This document shows, in pieces, positions 59,556-64,000 of a DNA stretch of 64,000 nt. Numbering within the stretch: the stretch's first letter is position 1; every line of letters starts with the position of its first letter. Below the pieces are notes generated by a model that was not told where the DNA came from, made no database searches, and saw nothing but the letters and a program-made list of their open reading frames with translations. Both the position numbers and the translations under genes were made by a program. The DNA is from Streptomyces spinosus (GTDB lineage: Bacteria > Actinomycetota > Actinomycetes > Streptomycetales > Streptomycetaceae), in the NCBI RefSeq assembly GCF_020400655.1, contig NZ_JAINRC010000017.1, forward strand, positions 163,426-227,425, in the 5' to 3' direction.

Positions 59556-60347
59556 ATGACTTCCCAGCGTTCCTTCGAGGACCTCGTGGCCGAGGGTGCC
59601 GCCGTACCGACCGAGGGGTGGGACTTCTCGTGGTTCGAGGGGCGGGCCGCCGAGGAGCGGCCGTCGTGGGGGTACGCCCGGTCGGCCGGGGAGCGGCTGG
59701 CCGGGGCCGAGGCCGTGCTGGACATCCAGACCGGTGGCGGTGAGGTGCTGGACTTCGCGCTGAGCCGGGCGGAGCCCGCCCGGCCGGTGCTGGCCGCGGC
59801 CACCGAGGGCTGGCCGCCGAACGTGGCGAAGGCCACCGCCCTGCTGCGGCCCCGGGGCGTCGTGGTGGTCGCCGCCCCGGACGACGCGCCGCTGCCGTTC
59901 GCGGACGGCGCCTTCGACCTGGTGCTCAGCCGGCACCCGGTGCGGCCGTACTGGGCGGAGATCGCCCGGGTGCTGCGGCCCGGCGGGACCTACTTCGCCC
60001 AGCACGTGGGGCCGAGCAGCGTGTTCGAGCTGGTCGAGTACTTCCTCGGGCCGCAGCCGGAGGAGGTGCGCGGCCGCCGTGACCCCGAGCGGGAGCGGGC
60101 CGACGCCGAGGCGGCGGGCCTGGAAGTGGCCGAATTGCGGGCGGAGCGGCTGCGGGTGGAGTTCCACGACATCGCCGCCGTCGTCCACTTCCTGCGCAAG
60201 GTGGTGTGGATGGTTCCGGACTTCACGGTGGAGGCGTACGAGCCGCGGCTGCGCGCGCTGCACGAACGGATCGAGAGGCAGGGGCCGTTCGTCGCGCACA
60301 GCGCCCGGCATCTCTTCGACGTACGCAAGCCGGGTCGTCGGCCGTAG
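59556..60347 (+). CDS. Class I SAM-dependent methyltransferase
   Basis: A 263-residue methyltransferase: motif I VLDIQTGGGEVLDFAL, LPFADGAFDLVLSRHPV for the acidic and post-I regions, and the EIARVLRPGGTYFAQHVG motif. The C-terminal helices (VVHFLRKVVWMVPDFTVEAY) shape the substrate pocket. The substrate is unknown. Confidence 0.88.
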   Translation: MTSQRSFEDLVAEGAAVPTEGWDFSWFEGRAAEERPSWGYARSAGERLAGAEAVLDIQTGGGEVLDFALSRAEPARPVLAAATEGWPPNVAKATALLRPRGVVVVAAPDDAPLPFADGAFDLVLSRHPVRPYWAEIARVLRPGGTYFAQHVGPSSVFELVEYFLGPQPEEVRGRRDPERERADAEAAGLEVAELRAERLRVEFHDIAAVVHFLRKVVWMVPDFTVEAYEPRLRALHERIERQGPFVAHSARHLFDVRKPGRRP

Positions 60348-60739
60348 GCCGGCCGGAGTTCACCCGCGGTTTCCACATTGTTATCGATCGCGGTTCCCAT
60401 CGGTCCCCTCGATCACGTAAGTTCAGACCAAGGTTATTCGCGTGAGCAAAGCTGCGCGGGCGGTACCGCGCAGTGGAGGGGGCTGCGCGGTGCCGTGGAG
60501 CCGCGCGGTCGCCCTTCGGCGGCGTAGCGGAGGCGTCAAGTCCGCCCTTCGCTGACGGCGTCGCCCGTCCGGGGGGACCCGGGGCAACTCGCCGATGAAC
60601 CCCAAGATGGCCTAATCCTTGCGAATCCATTCGTATCCCACCGGATTTCCCTGCAATTCCGTTGTGAACCGGCCATGACGCCCCCATGAATCCCGCATTC
60701 CGCGACCACCGGGGCGTCGCCGGATGATTCCGGAGAGTA
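60348..60739. other. Gap without a supported gene
   Basis: No ORF here has a convincing start and protein pattern. The stretch from about 60450 to 60600 contains several partly paired GC-rich segments and could be a leader or structured region. I see no clear promoter. Confidence 0.4.
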
Positions 60740-60845
60740 GTTGTGGCCCGCCGATGCACCCACCAACCCTTACGAAGGGTTATGGTGGAAACCCCCCCTC
60801 GGGCCGGTCCGTCTCCCCCCCACGGACCGGCCCGTTTTTCTTTCC
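60740..60845 (+). ncRNA. Possible small RNA: two hairpins with T-rich end
   Basis: A first hairpin pairs AACCCTT (60765-60771) with AAGGGTT (60775-60781), extended by CCACC/GGTGG with a two-base bulge (60760-60788). A second, longer hairpin with a T-rich tail follows at 60801-60843. No gene start or binding site precedes it. Small RNA or leader/attenuator of the isoprenyl transferase gene are both possible; I cannot choose from sequence. Confidence 0.3.
60801..60843 (+). terminator. Strong intrinsic terminator with T run
   Basis: GGGCCGGTCCGT (60801-60812) pairs perfectly with ACGGACCGGCCC (60822-60833) around a nine-base loop and is followed by GTTTTTCTTT. It ends whatever transcript covers the preceding hairpin, 160 bases before the isoprenyl transferase start. 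Confidence 0.88.
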
Positions 60846-61000
60846 CGCTCCGGGAACCCGGTCCGGGAACCTCCCGGCCCCGCTGTGCCGTCCCCACTGA
60901 AGGGCCGGGCCATGACCAACCCCCGAGCAGCGGTAGGCTCAACGGCTCCGGCACCCCGTCCCCCGCGCCCAACCCCCGCGCCCAACCCCCGGAGGGTCAC

Positions 61001-61774
61001 GTGAACCTGCGCGACAAGCTGCGCGGCCTGCTCGTCAGGCTCTACGCACGCCGGGTGGAAGGCCACCTGGACCACGCTCAGGTGCCCAAGCACATCGGCG
61101 TCATCATGGACGGCAACCGCCGATGGGCGAAGGCGTCCGGCTCCAGCACCGTGCACGGGCACCGGGCCGGCGCCGAGAAGATCGAGGAGTTCCTCGGCTG
61201 GTGCACCGAGACCGACGTCGAGGTCGTCACCCTGTGGCTGCTGTCCACCGACAACTTCGACCGGCCGCAGGAGGAACTCGTCCCCCTGCTCGGCATCATC
61301 GAGGACGTCGTGCGCACCCTCGCCGCCGACGGCCGCTGGCGGGTGCACCACGTCGGCACGATGGACCTGCTGCCCGCGCAGATGCAGACGGCCCTGAAGG
61401 AGGCCGAGGAGGCCACCGCCCACATCGACGGGATACTCGTCAACGTGGCCATCGGTTACGGCGGCCGGCAGGAGATCGCCGACGCCGTGCGCTCCATGCT
61501 CCTCGACGCGCAGGACAAGGGCGTGTCCATGGAGGACCTCGCCGACTCCGTCGACGTCGACATGATCGGCCGTCACCTCTACACCGGCGCCCAGCCCGAC
61601 CCCGACCTGGTGATCCGCACCAGCGGGGAACAGCGGCTGTCCGGATTCATGCTCTGGCAGACCGCCCACTCGGAGTACTACTTCTGCGAGGTCTTCTGGC
61701 CGGCCTTCCGGAAGGTCGACTTCCTGCGCGCCCTGCGCGACTACGCCGCACGTCACCGCCGGTACGGCGGCTGA
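61001..61774 (+). CDS. uppS: Isoprenyl transferase (cis-prenyltransferase, UppS family)
   Basis: A 257-residue cis-prenyltransferase that condenses isopentenyl diphosphates into cis-polyprenyl diphosphate for cell-wall lipid carriers. It has HIGVIMDGNRRWAKASG with the catalytic Asp, VVTLWLLSTDNFDRPQEEL, NVAIGYGGRQEIADA, and the diphosphate arginines in LVIRTSGEQRLSGFMLWQ. The start is the GTG at 61001 behind GGAGGG. Long- versus short-chain product cannot be told with confidence. Confidence 0.95.
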   Translation: MNLRDKLRGLLVRLYARRVEGHLDHAQVPKHIGVIMDGNRRWAKASGSSTVHGHRAGAEKIEEFLGWCTETDVEVVTLWLLSTDNFDRPQEELVPLLGIIEDVVRTLAADGRWRVHHVGTMDLLPAQMQTALKEAEEATAHIDGILVNVAIGYGGRQEIADAVRSMLLDAQDKGVSMEDLADSVDVDMIGRHLYTGAQPDPDLVIRTSGEQRLSGFMLWQTAHSEYYFCEVFWPAFRKVDFLRALRDYAARHRRYGG

Positions 61775-61785
61775 ACCGCCGGTCC

Positions 61786-61813
61786 CGCCCCGTCGCCGCC
61801 CGGTGACGGGGCG
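61786..61813 (+). terminator. Hairpin terminator after isoprenyl transferase
   Basis: CGCCCCGTC (61786-61794) pairs perfectly with GACGGGGCG (61805-61813), followed by TTGTCGTTTA. It lies 12 bases past the stop codon. Confidence 0.75.
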
Positions 61814-61996
61814 TTGTCGTTTACCCCGATTGGCGCAGACGTAACGAGGAGTTCACCGGTGCGCCGATGGCCGCATCTGCATGGCCGCGCGTCATCGAGG
61901 GCATAAGCCAAGCAGGTCGTCGCCCGAACCACGGGCGTCGGATCTCAGCGGGCGGCACGGGGTCGCCCGCCCGGGAGGCCCTTTGCACCAGCCCGA

Positions 61997-62015
61997 CCGT
62001 GCGGTCACCGCACGG
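61997..62015. promoter_or_regulatory. Perfect 19-base palindrome upstream of PhoH gene
   Basis: CCGTGCGGT (61997-62005), a central C and ACCGCACGG (62007-62015) form an exact inverted repeat about 110 bases before the PhoH gene. No regulator family is obvious. The rest of 61814-62122 has no supported gene. Confidence 0.35.
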
Positions 62016-62122
62016 AAGCAGCCGCGGAGGGCCGGTTCACGGCCCGCCGTGCGCGGGGGCCGGACACCGGTCCAGCATCACTTCGTCGCTCCCCGACCTC
62101 ATCCGAGGGGGTACGTCCTTCC

Positions 62123-63448
62123 GTGGTGACCAGCACAAAGCGCCACAAGCCCGACCGGCGCACGTATGTTCTCGACACCAGCGTCCTGCTGGCCGACCCG
62201 AACGCCCTGGCCCGCTTCGACGAGCACGAGGTCGTGCTCCCCATCGTGGTGGTCACGGAGCTGGAGGCCAAGCGGCACCATCCGGAACTCGGCTACTTCG
62301 CCCGCCAGGCCCTGCGCCTGCTGGACGACTACCGGGTGAAGCACGGTCGCCTCGACGCCCCCATCCCGATCGGGGAACTGGGCGGGACGGTCCGGGTCGA
62401 GCTCAACCACTCGGACCCCAGCGTGCTGCCCACCGGCTACCGCCTGGGGGACAACGACTCGCGCATCCTCGCGGTGGCCCGCAACCTGCAGGCCGAGGGG
62501 TTCGACGTCACCGTCGTGTCGAAGGACCTGCCGCTCAGGATCAAGGCGTCCTCGGTCGGCCTCCTCGCCGAGGAGTACCGGGCCGAACTGGCCATCACGG
62601 AGAACTCCGGCTGGACCGGGATGACCGAACTCACCCTGCCGGGCGAGCAGGTGGACATCCTCTTCGAGGAAGGGCACGTGTACGTCCCGGAGGCGGCCGA
62701 CCTCCCGGTGCACACCGGCCTGACCATCCAGTCCGAGCGCGGCAAGGCGCTCGGCCGGGTCACCGCCGAGGGCAACGTCCGGCTGGTGCGCGGCGACCGG
62801 GAGGCGTTCGGCATCAAGGGCCGCAGCGCCGAGCAGCGCATCGCCCTCGACCTGCTGCTCGACCCGGACGTCGGCATCGTCTCGATGGGCGGCCGGGCCG
62901 GCACCGGCAAGTCGGCGCTGGCGCTGTGCGCGGGCCTGGAGGCGGTCCTGGAGCGCCGCCAGCACCAGAAGGTGATGGTCTTCCGTCCGCTGTACGCGGT
63001 CGGCGGGCAGGAGCTGGGCTATCTGCCGGGTACCGAGGCGGAGAAGATGAGCCCGTGGGCCCAGGCCGTCTTCGACACCCTGTCGGCGGTCACCAGCCGG
63101 GAGGTCATCGAGGAGGTCACCGCGCGCGGCATGCTGGAGGTCCTGCCGCTCACCCACATCCGGGGGCGCTCGCTGCACGACGCGTTCGTGATCGTGGACG
63201 AGGCGCAGTCCCTGGAGAAGAACGTCCTGCTGACCGTTCTGTCCCGCATCGGCGCCAATTCACGTGTCGTTCTCACGCATGACGTGGCGCAGCGGGACAA
63301 TCTGCGCGTAGGCCGCTACGACGGCGTTGTCGCCGTGGTGGAGAAACTGAAGGGACACCCGCTCTTCGCCCACGTCACGCTGACGCGTTCCGAGAGGTCC
63401 CAGATTGCGGCGCTTGTGACCGAAATGCTGGAGGACGGCCACATCTGA
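62123..63448 (+). CDS. PIN-PhoH fusion protein (PhoH2 type)
   Basis: A 441-residue protein. Residues 12-130 are a PIN ribonuclease domain (TYVLDTSVLLADPNALARFD; LGDNDSRILAVARNL). Residues 230-430 are a PhoH ATPase/helicase domain with Walker A SMGGRAGTGKSALALCAGLE, Walker B DAFVIVDEAQSLEK and VLTHDVAQRDNLR. In mycobacteria such PhoH2 proteins unwind and cut RNA, as part of a toxin-antitoxin pair with a short upstream gene. No clear antitoxin gene precedes it here. The start is one of two adjacent GTGs (62123 or 62126). Confidence 0.92.
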   Translation: MVTSTKRHKPDRRTYVLDTSVLLADPNALARFDEHEVVLPIVVVTELEAKRHHPELGYFARQALRLLDDYRVKHGRLDAPIPIGELGGTVRVELNHSDPSVLPTGYRLGDNDSRILAVARNLQAEGFDVTVVSKDLPLRIKASSVGLLAEEYRAELAITENSGWTGMTELTLPGEQVDILFEEGHVYVPEAADLPVHTGLTIQSERGKALGRVTAEGNVRLVRGDREAFGIKGRSAEQRIALDLLLDPDVGIVSMGGRAGTGKSALALCAGLEAVLERRQHQKVMVFRPLYAVGGQELGYLPGTEAEKMSPWAQAVFDTLSAVTSREVIEEVTARGMLEVLPLTHIRGRSLHDAFVIVDEAQSLEKNVLLTVLSRIGANSRVVLTHDVAQRDNLRVGRYDGVVAVVEKLKGHPLFAHVTLTRSERSQIAALVTEMLEDGHI

Positions 63449-63856
63449 CGCATCTCACCCGCAGGTGACGGCTGTTGGCGCCGTCCGGCAAAGGCCACGA
63501 GCCTAGCCGGGCGGCGCCTGCGTGTGCGGAGCTTTCCTGAAATCCCCAGGGCCAAACGGGATGTGAGCTTTCACACGCAACACAGAATTGCCACGCGGCG
63601 TCCGGTTACGGCAGAGTCTCGTTCCTGTCAGGCCCCGCATACGACACAGCTGTACCCCCAGCGGTAGAGCGCCCCTTGAGCACCACCAACTCCATAGAGT
63701 TCGTCGTATGCCGCCCGCGCACCACGCGGCGCTCCCTTCCGGGGAGTTGCCCACCGGGCCCGCGCCTCCCGTGACCCCGCAGTTGGGAGGCCAGTGTCAG
63801 GGGCACGATCGCGTCCGCCAGGGTCACCGAAGCGGGCGATGCTGGAAGGAAACCGT
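63449..63856. other. Long leader of the secreted protein gene
   Basis: This 408-base gap has no supported ORF. It holds the Crp-like site at 63562-63575 and a short palindrome AACTC-CATA-GAGTT near 63690. I searched by eye for the c-di-AMP riboswitch common before streptomycete wall-hydrolase genes and did not find its conserved blocks. Confidence 0.4.
63562..63575. promoter_or_regulatory. Crp-like site upstream of secreted protein gene
   Basis: TGTGAGCTTTCACA fits the GTG-N6-CAC core of streptomycete Crp sites, although the four-base spacing between TGTGA and TCACA is shorter than the enteric consensus. It lies 282 bases before the GTG at 63857. Confidence 0.4.
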
Positions 63857-64000
63857 GTGAGCCGGATTTCGGTCCGGGGATTCGCAGTGGCCTCCGCCAC
63901 CGCGGTCACCGCTGTCGGAAGCGTCGTCGGCGTTGCCTCGGGCAGCACCGCGCAGACCAACGACGCCGAGGCGACGGCAGCCGACACCACGCTCCTGGCC
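63857..64000 (+). CDS. Secreted protein, N-terminal part only
   Basis: The first 48 residues of a protein running off the window. After the GTG, preceded by GGAAGGA, comes an exported-protein signal (SRISVRGFAVASATAVTAVG, then VVGVASGSTAQT) and the acidic NDAEATAADTTLL. The signal style resembles streptomycete resuscitation-promoting or transglycosylase proteins, but the catalytic part is outside this window, so no function can be claimed. Confidence 0.6.
   Translation, partial: MSRISVRGFAVASATAVTAVGSVVGVASGSTAQTNDAEATAADTTLLA

Noticed and set aside
63449..63856. c-di-AMP (ydaO-type) riboswitch before the last gene
   Set aside because: The position would fit, but I could not see the conserved sequence blocks or pairing.
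1..64000. CRISPR arrays, insertion sequences, integrases, tRNA or rRNA genes
   Set aside because: No regular spacer-repeat array, transposase or integrase motif, tRNA-like T-loop sequence or rRNA segment was seen. The Rpn-like gene at 43081 is not part of a transposon with visible ends.

Overview
The window is very GC-rich, uses GTG/TTG starts freely, has strong third-codon-position GC bias and carries actinobacterial hallmarks: mycothiol conjugate amidase, GTP-type PEP carboxykinase, XRE/DUF397/HATPase sets, a Tad pilus locus and a chitinase with the classic streptomycete direct-repeat promoter. It reads as a chromosomal segment of a Streptomyces species or very close relative. No tRNA, rRNA, CRISPR array, insertion sequence or phage gene was recognised.

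Layout. 0-13 kb: a truncated GNAT gene next to a PD-(D/E)XK-like nuclease gene, then housekeeping metabolism (msrA, a metB-type PLP enzyme, ilvA, greA, DUF4307, mca) with two tandem paralogues of unknown role, a sigma-like protein with a small membrane partner, a MarR regulator and a DrrAB-type exporter. 13-23.6 kb: a large STAND/TPR ATPase, a DUF255 thioredoxin-like protein, a Mut7-C RNase-like protein, a TetR regulator, a hemolysin III protein and pckG. 23.7-28.2 kb: a four-gene operon joining a TelA protein to two solute-binding-like proteins, one fused to a von Willebrand A domain. 28.4-32.2 kb: a small conserved protein, an AlaA-type aminotransferase, a Pro/Thr-rich membrane protein and a secreted trypsin-like protease.

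32.2-39.2 kb is a coherent catabolic cluster: amidohydrolase/deacylase and fold-III PLP deaminase on one strand; PfkB kinase (KDG kinase type), IclR regulator, RidA imine deaminase and GntP permease on the other, with a perfect inverted repeat between the two arms. The combination fits use of N-acetyl-D-glucosaminate (the aldonic acid from oxidised chitin) via 2-keto-3-deoxygluconate; D-amino acid use is the main alternative. A GH18 chitinase lies 5 kb away (44.2-45.9 kb) behind two DasR-like sites.

39.2-46 kb also holds an M14 carboxypeptidase and an XRE/DUF397/HATPase regulatory set followed by an Rpn-like nuclease gene. 46.2-57.5 kb is a Tad/Flp-type pilus locus: CpaB, TadZ, two TadE-like pseudopilins, CpaF ATPase, TadB, TadC, a histidine kinase/LuxR pair, Flp pilin, a TadG-like protein, a lipoprotein and an OmpA-domain protein. 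57.5-64 kb holds DUF192, a luciferase-like oxidoreductase, a GNAT enzyme, a methyltransferase, a possible small RNA with a strong terminator, isoprenyl transferase, a PIN-PhoH protein and the start of a secreted protein behind a Crp-like site.

Gene functions rest on motif and family recognition by eye. No alignment, structure or expression evidence was available, so operators, promoters and pathway assignments are inferences.
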